Shown: piece by piece, positions 48,931 through 57,762 of the stretch
Layout: every line of letters begins with the position of its first letter
Numbering within the stretch: the stretch's first letter is position 1
Assembly: GCA_049841135.1 (NCBI GenBank)
Contig: JASGHK010000001.1
Location: forward strand, 186,001-250,000
Length of the DNA stretch: 64,000 nt
Source: JACRCT01 sp049841135
GTDB taxonomy: Bacteria; Myxococcota; Myxococcia; Myxococcales; UBA5297
Direction of reading: 5' to 3'
Translations under genes and position numbers: made by a program
The notes under the pieces: generated by a model
Told to the model about the DNA's origin: nothing
Databases searched by the model: none
Seen by the model: only the letters and a program-made list of their open reading frames with translations

Positions 48931-48959
48931 ATTGTAGTAGAAGAGCGCCGGCGTTTGCA
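48931..48959 (-). promoter_or_regulatory. Candidate promoter of the amidoligase operon (leaderless)
   Basis: On the minus strand, TACAAT (48936-48931) lies 17 bp downstream of TGCAAA (48959-48954), a passable sigma-70 pair. The -10 ends ten bases before the ATG at 48920, leaving almost no 5' leader. Confidence 0.4.
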
Positions 48960-49033
48960 CGGATGGTCTTAGGGGAGGCGTCCACCAGAGCCAACCGGCC
49001 GGATTCATTCATTATTTGCAGGAGCAACCCGCC

Positions 49034-50222
49034 GTGCCACACCGCGCCCGAGAGATGGCTGCTGCCTCCAAGAGCAACCGCCCGGAAGCCCTGCCGATTG
49101 CCGAGCGAATCGGGGGCGATCCGCGCTTCACCGGCCACGGCATCGTCGCCGCCTTTTTGGACTCCGGCTTCTACGCCCACCCGGACCTGACGACCCCCTT
49201 CAGCCGCATCCACGCCTACTACGACCTCATCAGCGGCAAGTTCGGCCCTCAGCACCTGACGTCGACCTCCGACCCTTCGAGCTGGCACGGGATGATGTCC
49301 AGCGTGGTCGCCGCCGGCAACGGCAGCCTCTCGCACGGTCGCTTCAAGTCCCTGGCCCCCGACCTGGGGCTCGTCCTGGTCAAGGTGGGCACGCTCTCGC
49401 GCATCCACCACGACGACATCGCCCGCGGGCTCGAGTGGGTGCTCGTCAACCGGCACCGCTTCGACATCCGCATCGTCAACATCAGCTGCGCCGGCGACTA
49501 CGAGACGAGCTACCTGACCGACGTCCTCAGCCGCTTCGCCGAGGCCTGCGTGCGCGCCGGCATCGTGGTCGTCTGCGCGGTGGGCAACCGCGGCGATCGG
49601 CCCGGCTACGTGCTGCCGCCGGCGAGCGTGCCGGCGGTCATCAGCGTCGGCGGCATCGACGACCTGGGTAACCCGCGCCTGGGCCACATCAGCCTCTACC
49701 GCTCGTCCTTCGGGCCGACCATCGACGGCCTGCAGAAGCCCGAGGTCTGCACCATCGCCGACTGGGTCCCAGCGCCCATCCTCCCCAACACGCCGACGGC
49801 CAAGCAGGCCGCGCTGCTCCACCTGCTGGAGCGGACGCCGGATGAGGAGCTCGTCAAGGTCATCAACGAGCACGAGGGCGTCTACAAGCCGCTCGACGAG
49901 GCCAAGAGCCAGCCCATCTACCTCCTCCGGCAGATCGTGGTCGCCGGCCTGCGCGACGGCCTGGTCATCGACAAGCACTACAAGATGGTCGACGGCACGA
50001 GCTTCGCGGCGCCCATCGTCAGCAGCGTGGTGGCGCAGATGCTCGAGGCCAACTCCGAAGCTGACGCCGCAGCAGGTGAAGATGATCCTGGTGCGCACCG
50101 CGCGGCGGCTACCCGGCGTCGAGGTGGACAAGCAGGGTTGGGGCGCCGTTCAGCCGGCGCAGGCCGTCCAGATGGCGCTGGACCTGCGAAAGCAGCGGCG
50201 GGTGGACGACACGGAGCTGTGA
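49034..50222 (+). CDS. Intracellular S8 (subtilisin-family) serine protease, frame broken at about 50059
   Basis: Restored length is 396 residues. The catalytic set is complete: Asp43 in AAFLDSGFYAHPD, His85 in SSWHGMMSSVVAAG, oxyanion Asn185 in CAVGNRGDRPG and Ser323 in VDGTSFAAPIVSS. No signal peptide or propeptide is present, so it should be cytosolic. Between KPEV (235) and GTSFAAP lies an 80-residue insertion rich in charged helices (LERTPDEELVKVINEHEG), longer than in usual subtilases. The break is at AGCT 50059-50062; one GC gives NSEALTPQQVKMILVRTA. The GTG at 49034 is chosen because AGGAG ends nine bases before it. The gene is divergent from the amidoligase operon by 113 bp. Confidence 0.82.
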
Positions 50223-50260
50223 GAAAAGCAGGCTGTAGTCCTTAGGCTGCAGGAAATCCC

Positions 50261-50788
50261 ATGGCCGGCCGCTTTCACGCTCTGCGCATCGTCCTGCTCG
50301 GACTAGGGGCGGCGGTCGCCTACGGCATCCTCCAGGACCACGTCACTGCGCGCATCGCGCCGGCCTACTTCAACGTCGCGCACGCCGACCTCGGCTATCC
50401 GGAGATCTTTCACAGCCAGTCGCCCACGGTCCTGGCCTTCGCCTGGGGCATCGTCGCCACGTGGTGGGTCGGCCTGCCGCTGGGGCTGCTGATGGCGGTC
50501 TGCGCTCGCGCCGGCGGCTGGCCCAAGCTCGGTGCTGACGACCTGCTCCGGCCTGTCGGCACGCTTCTCGTCGTCTTGGCGGTCGCGGCGGCCACCGGCG
50601 GTGTCCTCGGTTGGGCTCTGGACCTGCAGCACCTGGCCCCCGCGAAGGTCCCGGTCGAGCAGCGCGCGGGCTGGGGCATCGACTGGGGCATCCACCTCGC
50701 GGCCTATCTCGTCGGGCTCGTCGGCGGGCTGGTGCTCTGTGTCTCGACGCTGCTCCGACGGCGCCGCCTGTCCCGGGGGACCGCGTGA
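50261..50788 (+). CDS. Four-helix membrane protein, unknown function
   Basis: A 175-residue protein with predicted membrane helices at IVLLGLGAAVAYGIL, VLAFAWGIVATWWVGLPLGLL (split: VLAFAWGIVATWW, VGLPLGLLMAVC), VGTLLVVLAVAAATGGVLGW and LAAYLVGLVGGLVLCVSTLL. A loop of about 35 residues between helices 1 and 2 (VTARIAPAYFNVAHADLGYP) faces outward. The C-terminus is Arg-rich (LLRRRRLSRG). I do not recognise a characterised family. It follows the S8 protease by 38 bp and is coupled to the TrmJ-like gene by a GTGA overlap. Confidence 0.6.
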   Translation: MAGRFHALRIVLLGLGAAVAYGILQDHVTARIAPAYFNVAHADLGYPEIFHSQSPTVLAFAWGIVATWWVGLPLGLLMAVCARAGGWPKLGADDLLRPVGTLLVVLAVAAATGGVLGWALDLQHLAPAKVPVEQRAGWGIDWGIHLAAYLVGLVGGLVLCVSTLLRRRRLSRGTA

Positions 50789-51543
50789 GCCCGAACGTCC
50801 GCATCGTCCTGGTCCGCCCGGCCGAGCCGATGAACGTCGGCGGTGTCGCCCGGGCCATGAAGAACTGCGAGCTCGACGATCTGGTGCTGGTCGAGCCCAG
50901 GACGGACGACTGGGTGACGGCGCGCCGGATCGCGGTGCACGCCGAAGAGCTCCTTGCTCAGCCCCAAGTCGTGGGCTCGATTGCCGAGGCGGTTGCCGAC
51001 TGCGTCTGGGTGGTCGGGACCTCGTCCCGAGAGATTCCAGGGCGCGAGCGCATTGCTCCACGTCAGGTCGGCGAGCGCTGCGCACAAGTCGAGGGAAGGG
51101 TGGCGCTGGTCTTCGGCGGCGAAGAGAGCGGGCTCTCCAACGACGACCTCGTCCGTTGCCACGCGCTCTCCTGCATCCCCGGCGGGCGCGAGCAGCCTTC
51201 CTACAACCTCGCTCAGGCGGTGCTCGTCTATGCGTACGAGTGCCTGGTCGCCCGGACCTCCTCCGCCCCACCTCCTCCGACCGACGCGCGAACCTCCCCC
51301 CAGCCCCCTCCGGCAAGCGGAGGGGGCGCTCGCGGGGTGCCCGAGCGGGAACTGCAGCTCATCGAGGACGCGACCCGCCAGCTGCTCGTGGCTTCCGGGT
51401 TCGCCGATCCGGACCGGCCTCGGCATGGGGTGCTGGACCTGCTCCAGCCGCTGCGCCGCGCGGGCATGACTGCCGACGAAGCCAAGCTGTGGCACGCTGC
51501 TCTGCGAACCGTCCTGCGCAAGGCGCGCGGGGCCAAGGAGTAG
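50785..51543 (+). CDS. TrmJ-like SPOUT tRNA/rRNA methyltransferase carrying a REP-derived linker
   Basis: A 252-residue SPOUT enzyme. NVRIVLVRPAEPMNVGGVARAM is split here as NVRIVLVRPAEPMN, VGGVARAM. The SAM knot is VALVFGGEESGLSNDDL and PSYNLAQAVLVYAYECL. This matches TrmJ, which 2'-O-methylates position 32 of tRNAs; a related target cannot be excluded. Between the catalytic domain and the C-terminal helical part (RELQLIEDATRQLLVASGF) lies RTSPQPPPASGGGARG, encoded by a REP-like palindrome (51292-51338). The GTG at 50785 overlaps the previous stop (GTGA). The next gene starts 8 bp downstream, so it lies in the middle of an operon. Confidence 0.82.
   Translation: MSPNVRIVLVRPAEPMNVGGVARAMKNCELDDLVLVEPRTDDWVTARRIAVHAEELLAQPQVVGSIAEAVADCVWVVGTSSREIPGRERIAPRQVGERCAQVEGRVALVFGGEESGLSNDDLVRCHALSCIPGGREQPSYNLAQAVLVYAYECLVARTSSAPPPPTDARTSPQPPPASGGGARGVPERELQLIEDATRQLLVASGFADPDRPRHGVLDLLQPLRRAGMTADEAKLWHAALRTVLRKARGAKE
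51292..51338. repeat. REP-like palindrome inside the TrmJ-like coding region
   Basis: CCTCCCCC is followed by CCCCCTCCG (51304-51312), a GCAAG loop and CGGAGGGGG (51318-51326), then CGCTCGCGGGG. The build is the same as the intergenic palindromes at 33142-33432 and 60347-60613. Its length keeps the frame open. Confidence 0.7.
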
Positions 51544-51551
51544 GGGAGCGT

Positions 51552-52496
51552 ATGGCGAAGAAGGCCGTGGTCACGGGGGCGTTCAGCTACATCGGCGCCG
51601 CCGTCGCTGCCGAGCTGGTCTCGCGAGGCTACGAGGTCAGCACGCTGACCAACCGCACGCCTCCTCCAGGCTCGAAGATCCGCGCTGCGCCGCTACGCTT
51701 CGACTCGCGCCACCTGCAGGACCAGCTCGTGGGCGCCGACCTGTTCGTCAACACCTACTGGGTCCGCATCCCCTACGCCGGCGAGAGCTTCCAGAACGCG
51801 GTCGACAACTCGGCCGTGCTCTTTGCCGCCGCGGCGGCCGCCCACGTCGGGCGCGTCGTCCACGTCAGCGTCAGCAACCCCACCTCGGGGCTCAACCTCG
51901 GCTACTACGCCGGCAAGGCCAAGGTGGAGGAGCGGCTGCGCGCGTCCCGGCTCTCCTGGGGCATCGTCCGGCCCACGCTGGTCGTCGGTCCTGGTGACGT
52001 GCTGACCAACAACATCGCCTGGCTCCTGCGCCGCTTCCCGTTCTTCCCGGTGCCCAACGGTGGCCTGTGCAAGCTCCAGCCGGTCACGCTCGCCGACACT
52101 GCGCGCATCGTGGCCGACGTCGCCCAGGGCACGGAGGCAGCCGAGGTGGACGCGGCCGGCCCGGAGGCTATGACCTTCTGGGACTACGTCCAGATGATCG
52201 CCGACGCCTGCCGGCTCTCCCGCCTGCTGGTCTCCCTGCCTGGCTGGCTCTCGCTCGGCGGGCTTTCGCTCATCGAGCCTTTGCTCGGCGACGTGGTGCT
52301 GACCGAAGAGGAGCTGCTGGGGCTGGAGCAGGAGCTGCTGCTCTCGCACGAGCCGCCGCTGGGGACGCAGTCGGTGCGGCACTGGCTGCAGCAGAACGCC
52401 GAGTCGCTCGGGCGCGCCTACGTCAACGACGTGCGCCGCCACTTCGGCGCTGGGTCCGACGAGGCGGTACTCGATCCTCAGAGGCTCGCGGGCTGA
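51552..52496 (+). CDS. NAD(P)-binding atypical short-chain dehydrogenase (NDUFA9/YlbE-like)
   Basis: A 314-residue Rossmann protein. The nucleotide loop GAFSYIGAAVAAELVSRG resembles GxxGxxG with changes (GAFSYIG). FDSRHLQDQLVGADLFVNTY follows, then HVSVSNPTSGLNLGYYAGKA with a YxxxK pair, and GIVRPTLVVGPGDVLTNNIAW. These features match the atypical SDR branch of NmrA/NDUFA9-like proteins, which bind NAD(P)H and often act on lipids or quinone-linked substrates. The substrate is unknown. It starts 8 bp after the TrmJ-like gene, and its stop overlaps the PLD gene start (TGATG at 52494-52498). Confidence 0.8.
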   Translation: MAKKAVVTGAFSYIGAAVAAELVSRGYEVSTLTNRTPPPGSKIRAAPLRFDSRHLQDQLVGADLFVNTYWVRIPYAGESFQNAVDNSAVLFAAAAAAHVGRVVHVSVSNPTSGLNLGYYAGKAKVEERLRASRLSWGIVRPTLVVGPGDVLTNNIAWLLRRFPFFPVPNGGLCKLQPVTLADTARIVADVAQGTEAAEVDAAGPEAMTFWDYVQMIADACRLSRLLVSLPGWLSLGGLSLIEPLLGDVVLTEEELLGLEQELLLSHEPPLGTQSVRHWLQQNAESLGRAYVNDVRRHFGAGSDEAVLDPQRLAG

Positions 52497-53138
52497 TGGC
52501 CGCCCGCGCCATCGAGGCCGAGCTGCTCGTCGGCCGGGAGCTCTACACCCGCGTTGTCCGCGAGCGGCTGGAGCAGGCACGCGAGTCGGTGTGGATCGCC
52601 ACCGCCAACGTCAAGGACATGCACGTCGAGCGCTCCGACGGCCAGTTCGTCTCCATCCTCGACGTCTTCGGCGAGCTGGAGAAGAAGGGCCTCGAGCTGC
52701 GGCTGTTGCACGCCGAATCTGCCTTCCCGCCCGTTCCGGGCCCGCTTCGACCGCAAGAAGCGCCTGGTGGCCGGCGGGCTCCAGCTCAAGGTCTGTCCGC
52801 GCGTGCACCTCAAGGCGGTGCTCGTCGATGGCGCCTGGCTCTACCTGGGCAGCGCCAACCTGACCGGCGCCGGGCTGGGCGCCAAGGCCGACTCCCGGCG
52901 CAACTTCGAGGTCGGCTTCGGCACCGAGGACTTCGAGACCATCGACCGCATCAGCGCGCTCTTCGAGTCCATCTGGAGCGGCGCCGAGTGCAGGACCTGC
53001 GCGCTGTTCAAGGAGTGCCCGGATCCCATCGGGGAGCCGCCGAGGAATGCGCGGCGTGGCAAGCGCCAGGACCCTGGCATCCAGCTCGGCCAGTCACGCA
53101 GGCTGGGCGGCGGGCGCAGGACTCGCTGGAATCGGTAG
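52496..53138 (+). CDS. Phospholipase D-like (single HKD) protein, frame broken at about 52708
   Basis: Restored length is 214 residues. One HKD motif is present, VHLKAVLVDGAWLYLGSANLTG, split as VHLKAVLVDGAWLY and LGSANLTGAGLG. A single motif suggests a dimer, as in Nuc-type endonucleases and some phosphodiesterases. A C-terminal CRTCALFKEC cluster may bind metal. The substrate (DNA or phospholipid) is not determined. Between the start and the motif one GC is missing at 52708-52709 (TTGCACG to TTGCGCACG), which gives LLRTPNLPSRPFRARFDRKK (the collapsed reading, LLHAESAFPP, is not family-like). It is coupled to the preceding dehydrogenase by TGATG. Confidence 0.78.
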
Positions 53139-53237
53139 CTGCGCGTCCGGCCTCCGCGCCAGGGAGCGTCCGGCCTCCGTGCCGGATGAAGCCCGACCGG
53201 GGCTTGGCCCGGTTGCGGCGATGCCCAACCTGAAGGG

Positions 53238-53988
53238 GTGCCGCCGTCCGCCCGCCTCATCGTCCGAGCCGTGGGGCTCGAGAAGTCGTATGGACCGGTC
53301 CGGGTCCTGCGAGGAGTGCACCTCGAGGTCGCCGAGGGCGAGGGGCTGGCCATCGTCGGCGAGAGCGGGTCGGGGAAGACGACGCTGCTGCGTTGCCTCA
53401 ATCGCCTGGTCGAGCCGGACCGGGGCACGGTGGAGGTCTTCGGAACGGAGGTGCGCGAGGTCGAGCCCGCGTCGCTTCGCCGGCGAATCGGGTACGTCCC
53501 GCAGGACGGCGGGCTGCTGCCGCACTGGGACGTGCTGAGGAACGTCGCGCTGGTGCCGCGGCTGCTCGGGTTGGCGCAGGTCGAGCGTCTCGCGGAGGAG
53601 GCGCTGGCTCGCGTGGGGCTGTCTCCAGAGACGTTCGGCCACCGCTGGCCGCGCGAGCTTCTCCGGCGGCCAGCGACAGCGCGTGGCGCTGGCGAGGGCC
53701 TTGGCTGCGAGGCCGCGCCTGGTCCTGCTCGACGAGCCGTTCGGAGCGCTGGATGCCATCACCCGGAGCGACCTCGTCGCGAGCTTCGGCCGCCTGCGAC
53801 ACGAGCTGGGGCTCACCGCGATCCTCGTCGCCCACGACCTGAGGGAGGCGAGGGCGCTGGCGGACCGGATCGCGGTGATGCGGGAGGGCACCATCCTGCA
53901 ACTCGACTCCTGGGACGGGTTGCGTGGAGCGCCGGCGAGTGCGTACGTCGGCCGGCTGCTGGAGCGGTCTGGGGCGCTGGAGGCATGA
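53238..53988 (+). CDS. Osmoprotectant-type ABC transporter ATPase, frame broken at about 53656
   Basis: Restored length is 250 residues. Walker A is GESGSGKTTLL, the Q-loop GYVPQDGGLLP, the signature SGGQRQRVALARAL, Walker B RLVLLDEPFGALD and the switch His in VAHDLREAR. LDEPFGALDAITR and the QDGGLLPHWDV segment are those of OpuA/OpuC-like betaine/choline importers. The break is at AGCT 53656-53659. One GC gives PRERFSGGQRQR; a one-base deletion reading RELSGGQ is also possible. The GTG start at 53238 is tentative because the ribosome site (GAAGGG) is unusually close. The stop overlaps the next ATG (ATGA), so it is coupled to the fused permease. Confidence 0.85.
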
Positions 53989-55517
53989 AGGCGCTCGTGG
54001 GGATGGCGCTCGTGGCTTCGCTGGCGGCGACGCCGCGCCCGGTGGTCGTGGCCTCCAAGCCGTTCGGCGAATCGCTCCTCCTGGCAGAGGTGTTCGCGCA
54101 GCTGCTCGAGGCTCGGGGCCTCCCCGTCGAGCGCCGGCCCGGGCTGGGCGCGACCGAGATCGCCTTTGCAGCGCTCCGCGACGGACGCATCGACGTCTAC
54201 CCCGAGTACACGGGAACGGGGCTGCTGGCGATCCTCGGCGAGGCGCCGCGCGGCTCTCCGCAGGAGGTCTTCGCTCGCGTCACCACCGAGTTCGACCGTC
54301 GCTGGGGCCTACGCTGGCTTCCGCCGCTCGGGTTCGAGAACACCTACGCCATCGCGGTCCGGGAGGAGACCGCCGAGAAGCTCGGGTTGCGGACGCTGAG
54401 CGACCTGGCGCGAAGGGGCGCGTCGCTGCGGGCCGGCTTCACCTCGGACTTCATCGGGCGCTCCGACGGCCTGGCGGGCTTGGAACGCGCCTACCGGTTG
54501 CGCCTGGCCTCGGTCCGTCCGCTCTCGCCGGCCCTCAAGTACCAGGCCCTTCGTTCGGGCGGCGTGGACGTCATCGACGGCTACTCGACCGATGGGCTCT
54601 TGGCGCGGGGCGGCCTGGTGGTCCTGCAGGACGACCTGCCGTTCTTCCCGCCGTACCAGGCCGCGGCGCTGGTGGGATCTCGCCTGCAACGCGAAGAGCC
54701 GCGCGCGATCGCAGTGCTCACCGAGTTGAGCGACCGCCTGGACGTCGACCGCATGCGGCGGCTCAACGCTCGGGTCGAGGTCGATTCGGTGCCCGTGGAG
54801 ACCGTGGCGCGCCAGGCGCTGGTCGAGTTGGGGCTCGTGGAAGGACCGGGCGTGGGGGTCGGAGGCAGCGGCGGGCAGGAGCGCCTGGGGTTCGCGGCCT
54901 ACCTCTGGGACCGCCGCGGCGCGCTCCTCCACCACGTGGCTCGCCACCTGGTCCTGGTGGCCGTGGCGCTGCTTGGCGCGATCCTCGTGGCCATCCCGCT
55001 GGGGCTGTCGCTGGAGCGCCTCCGGCGCGGGTCGGAGGCGACGCTGCGGGCCCTGGGAGTGCTGCAGACGGTCCCCAGCCTCGCGCTGCTGGCCTTCATG
55101 CTGCCGTGGCTGGGCATCGGCGTCGTGCCCGCGCTCGCGGCGCTCTTCCTCTATGCGCTCTATCCCATCGCCCGGAACACCTACTCCGGCGTCCGCGGAG
55201 CGGACCCGGGCGCCGTCGCGGCGGCTCAGGCGCTGGGGATGACGCCGCGCCAGATCCTGCTGCAGGTCCGCCTGCCGCTCGCGGCGCCGATCATCATGGC
55301 CGGCATCCGCACCGCCGCGGTGATCACCGTGGGCTCCGCGACGCTGGCCGCGTTCATCGGCGCGGGCGGGCTGGGCGAGCCCATCGTCACCGGACTTGCG
55401 CTCAACGATACGCGGCAAATTCTGGCCGGAGCCTTGCCGGCCGCCGGGCTGGCGCTGCTCGTGGACGGGCTGCTCGCTGCCTGCCAGCGGGCGCTGGCTC
55501 CTCGGGGCGTGGGCTGA
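53985..55517 (+). CDS. Fused substrate-binding protein/permease of a quaternary-amine ABC importer
   Basis: A 510-residue fusion. Residues 1-285 are an OpuC/OsmX-type substrate-binding domain: VVVASKPFGESLLLAEVFAQ, DVYPEYTGTGLLAILGE, YAIAVREETAEKLGLRTLSD and VIDGYSTDGLL. Residues 300-510 are an OpuB-like permease with about six helices and PVSLALLAFMLPWLG-like and LGMTPRQILLQVRLPLAAP (EAA loop) motifs. The usual ligands are betaine, choline or carnitine. In most known fusions of this class, such as EgtU or BusB, the permease comes first; here the binding domain is first, with a short N-terminal hydrophobic stretch acting as signal or anchor. It is coupled to the ATPase gene by ATGA. Confidence 0.87.
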   Translation: MKALVGMALVASLAATPRPVVVASKPFGESLLLAEVFAQLLEARGLPVERRPGLGATEIAFAALRDGRIDVYPEYTGTGLLAILGEAPRGSPQEVFARVTTEFDRRWGLRWLPPLGFENTYAIAVREETAEKLGLRTLSDLARRGASLRAGFTSDFIGRSDGLAGLERAYRLRLASVRPLSPALKYQALRSGGVDVIDGYSTDGLLARGGLVVLQDDLPFFPPYQAAALVGSRLQREEPRAIAVLTELSDRLDVDRMRRLNARVEVDSVPVETVARQALVELGLVEGPGVGVGGSGGQERLGFAAYLWDRRGALLHHVARHLVLVAVALLGAILVAIPLGLSLERLRRGSEATLRALGVLQTVPSLALLAFMLPWLGIGVVPALAALFLYALYPIARNTYSGVRGADPGAVAAAQALGMTPRQILLQVRLPLAAPIIMAGIRTAAVITVGSATLAAFIGAGGLGEPIVTGLALNDTRQILAGALPAAGLALLVDGLLAACQRALAPRGVG

Positions 55518-55539
55518 GCCTTGGGCACCTGCTGCGACC

Positions 55540-56901
55540 TCACGCTGGCGAGCGCACTCGTCCCGGCACGGTCACCGCGGCGACCAGCGCTCCGACCGCA
55601 CAGGCAGCGGCGGCCACGCCCATCGCTTCGCTGATCCCGTCGGCGAGCTCGCCCGCCAGCAGCGGCAGCAGCGCCACGGCGAGCAGGCCTGCGAGCCGGG
55701 CGACCGCGTTGTTGATCCCGGAGGCGACACCCGCGAACCCTTCGCCAGCACCCGAGAGGACGGTCGTGGTCAAAGGCGCCACCGTCAGCCCGAGCCCGGC
55801 TCCCAGCAGCCCAACCCCGGGCAGCACCGAGCGCCAATAGCTCATCCCGGGGTGGACGCCGCCCAGCAGCAGCAGCCCCAGGCCCGCGAGCAAGGGGCCG
55901 ACGGTCATGGGCAGGCGAGCGCCAATGCGCGGGAGCAGCCGGCCCATCAGTGGCGAGAGGACGAGCAGGAGCGCGGTCACCGGCAAGAGCGAGGCGCCGG
56001 CGGCCAGCGGCGAGTAGCCGACCACGCGCTGGAGGTAGAGCACGAGCAGGAAGGTGGCTCCACCGAGCGCGAAGTAGACGGCGAGCGTAGTCAGGTTCGC
56101 GCCGGAGAACTGGCGCGAGCGGAAGACTGCCAGTGGGAGCATCGGGGCCGGGGCGCGCCGCTCACGCAGCAGGAAGACCCCCAAGCCGACGACACCGGCG
56201 ACGAGGAGCAGGACGCCGCGCGTCCCAGGCAAGTCGATAAGCCCCCAGGTGATCCCGCCCAGGCCCCAGAACGCGGCCGCAGCTCCCGCGAGGTCGAGGC
56301 GTCCGGCGTCGACCCGACGGGTCTCGGGAACACAACGCCGGGTGACGAAGGCGGCGGCGGCCGCGACCGGCAGGTTCAACAGGAAGATCGCCCGCCAGGA
56401 CACCGACTGCACGAGCCAGCCGCCCACGAGCGGCCCGAGGGCGGCAGCGACCCCAGAGAGCCCTGCCCAGGCGCCCACCGCCGCCGGTTGGTCGACCTCC
56501 ACGAACGAGGCGCGCAGCAGCGCCAGGCTTCCCGGGACGAGCAGCGCGGCGGCCGCGCCCTGAAGCACCCGAGCCGCCACCAGGACTTCGATGGTCGGCG
56601 CCAGGCAGCACAACGCCGAGGCGAGGGCGAACGCGGCGAGGCCGACGAGGAAGATCCGGCGCCGGCCGAAGCGGTCGCCCAGTGCGCCGCCGACGAGCAG
56701 GAGCGCGCTCAGGGGCAGGAGGTAGCCGTCCACGGTCCACTGCAGTCCGGAGAAGGAGGCACCCAGCGAGCGGCCCAGGGCGCTGAGCGCGACGTTGACC
56801 ACGGTGGTGTCCAGGAAGGCCACCGACGAGCCGAGCACCGCCGCCGCCACCACGCCGCGGCCTCGCGGGGTCGACAGCCTCAGGGCCACGCGCTCGTCCA
56901 C
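55540..56901 (-). CDS. MFS drug-export permease, DHA2-like
   Basis: A 453-residue protein with about 14 hydrophobic helices. Typical motifs are SSVAFLDTTVVNVALSALG (helix 1, DHA2-specific), LVGGALGDRFGRRRIFLVG (motif A), ARVLQGAAAALLVPGSLALL (motif B), GPLVGGWLVQSVSWRAIFLLN split as GPLVGGWLVQ and SWRAIFLLN (motif C). This places it in the EmrB/QacA drug/H+ antiporter family. The substrate is unknown. The start is a GTG at 56901. It is convergent with the ABC importer (22 bp) and divergent from surE. Confidence 0.85.
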   Translation of the reverse strand: MDERVALRLSTPRGRGVVAAAVLGSSVAFLDTTVVNVALSALGRSLGASFSGLQWTVDGYLLPLSALLLVGGALGDRFGRRRIFLVGLAAFALASALCCLAPTIEVLVAARVLQGAAAALLVPGSLALLRASFVEVDQPAAVGAWAGLSGVAAALGPLVGGWLVQSVSWRAIFLLNLPVAAAAAFVTRRCVPETRRVDAGRLDLAGAAAAFWGLGGITWGLIDLPGTRGVLLLVAGVVGLGVFLLRERRAPAPMLPLAVFRSRQFSGANLTTLAVYFALGGATFLLVLYLQRVVGYSPLAAGASLLPVTALLLVLSPLMGRLLPRIGARLPMTVGPLLAGLGLLLLGGVHPGMSYWRSVLPGVGLLGAGLGLTVAPLTTTVLSGAGEGFAGVASGINNAVARLAGLLAVALLPLLAGELADGISEAMGVAAAACAVGALVAAVTVPGRVRSPA

Positions 56902-57003
56902 GCCTGACGGTTCCTCCCACTGACGCTAGGGGCGGGCCGGCCCGTGGACAACGGCGGCCGCGCGCTCCTTGAGGCCTCGCAGGGCATCTGTTACCTCCTA
57001 GCT

Positions 57004-57762
57004 GTGCGAATCCTCCTCACCAACGACGACGGCATCCACGCGGAGGGCCTCCAGGCGCTCCACGACGCGCTCGCTCCCTTGCACGAGGTCTGGGTGGTGG
57101 CCCCCGACCGCGAGCAGTCGGCGGCCTCCCACGCCATCACCCTCGCCCGGCCGCTGCGCATCAAGGAGCGCAAGCCGCGCTGGTTCGAGGTCGACGGCAC
57201 GCCCACCGACTGCGTCTACATCGCCCTGAACCACGTGCTGAAGGACCAGCGGCCCGCCGTCACCTGCTCGGGCATCAACGACGGGCCCAACGTGGGCAAC
57301 GACGTCCTCTATTCGGGCACCGTCGCCGCCGCGGTCGAGAGCGCGATGATCGGCGTGCCGGGCATCGCCCTCTCCCACGCCGGCCGCTCGCCTCGCGACT
57401 TCGCCAGCGCCGCCCGCTTCGCGCCGTCGCTGGTCGAGGCCGTGGCCCGGCACCCGCTGCCCAGGCACGCGCTGCTCAACGTCAACTTCCCCAACGTGCC
57501 CACCGACCAGTTCGCCGTGACCTGCCTGGGCACGCGCAACTACGGCGCGGTGGTGCACGAGAAGACCGACCCGCGCGGCCGCCAGTACTACTGGATCGGC
57601 GGCGGCGACGTTCATTACGACGACCTCGAGGGCTCGGACTGCAACGCCGTCTTCAAGGCCGGGCTCATCTCGCTCACCCCGCTGAGCATCGACAAGACCG
57701 ACCACGGCCTCTTGGGAACGCTGCGCACCTGGGACGTCCAGGGTTTCCGGCGGCATGGGTGA
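57004..57762 (+). CDS. surE: 5'/3'-nucleotidase SurE
   Basis: A 252-residue enzyme. RILLTNDDGIHAEGLQAL holds the catalytic Asp pair at the very start. SGINDGPNVGNDVLYSGTVAAA (split: SGINDGPNVGND, VLYSGTVAAA) is the second metal site. ALLNVNFPN and the end LTPLSIDKTDHGLL are also characteristic. It removes phosphate from nucleoside monophosphates in stationary phase or stress. The start GTG at 57004 is chosen because SurE begins MRILLTNDDG; an upstream frame from 56944 adds non-homologous residues. The M23 peptidase gene overlaps its end by 8 bases, reminiscent of the surE-pcm-nlpD-rpoS order in proteobacteria, without pcm and rpoS. Confidence 0.92.
   Translation: MRILLTNDDGIHAEGLQALHDALAPLHEVWVVAPDREQSAASHAITLARPLRIKERKPRWFEVDGTPTDCVYIALNHVLKDQRPAVTCSGINDGPNVGNDVLYSGTVAAAVESAMIGVPGIALSHAGRSPRDFASAARFAPSLVEAVARHPLPRHALLNVNFPNVPTDQFAVTCLGTRNYGAVVHEKTDPRGRQYYWIGGGDVHYDDLEGSDCNAVFKAGLISLTPLSIDKTDHGLLGTLRTWDVQGFRRHG

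Noticed and set aside
53139..53237. Short direct repeat GCGTCCGGCCTCCG before the ABC importer
   Set aside because: Only two copies of about 18 bp, with no dyad symmetry or promoter-like spacing; probably chance or repeat debris.
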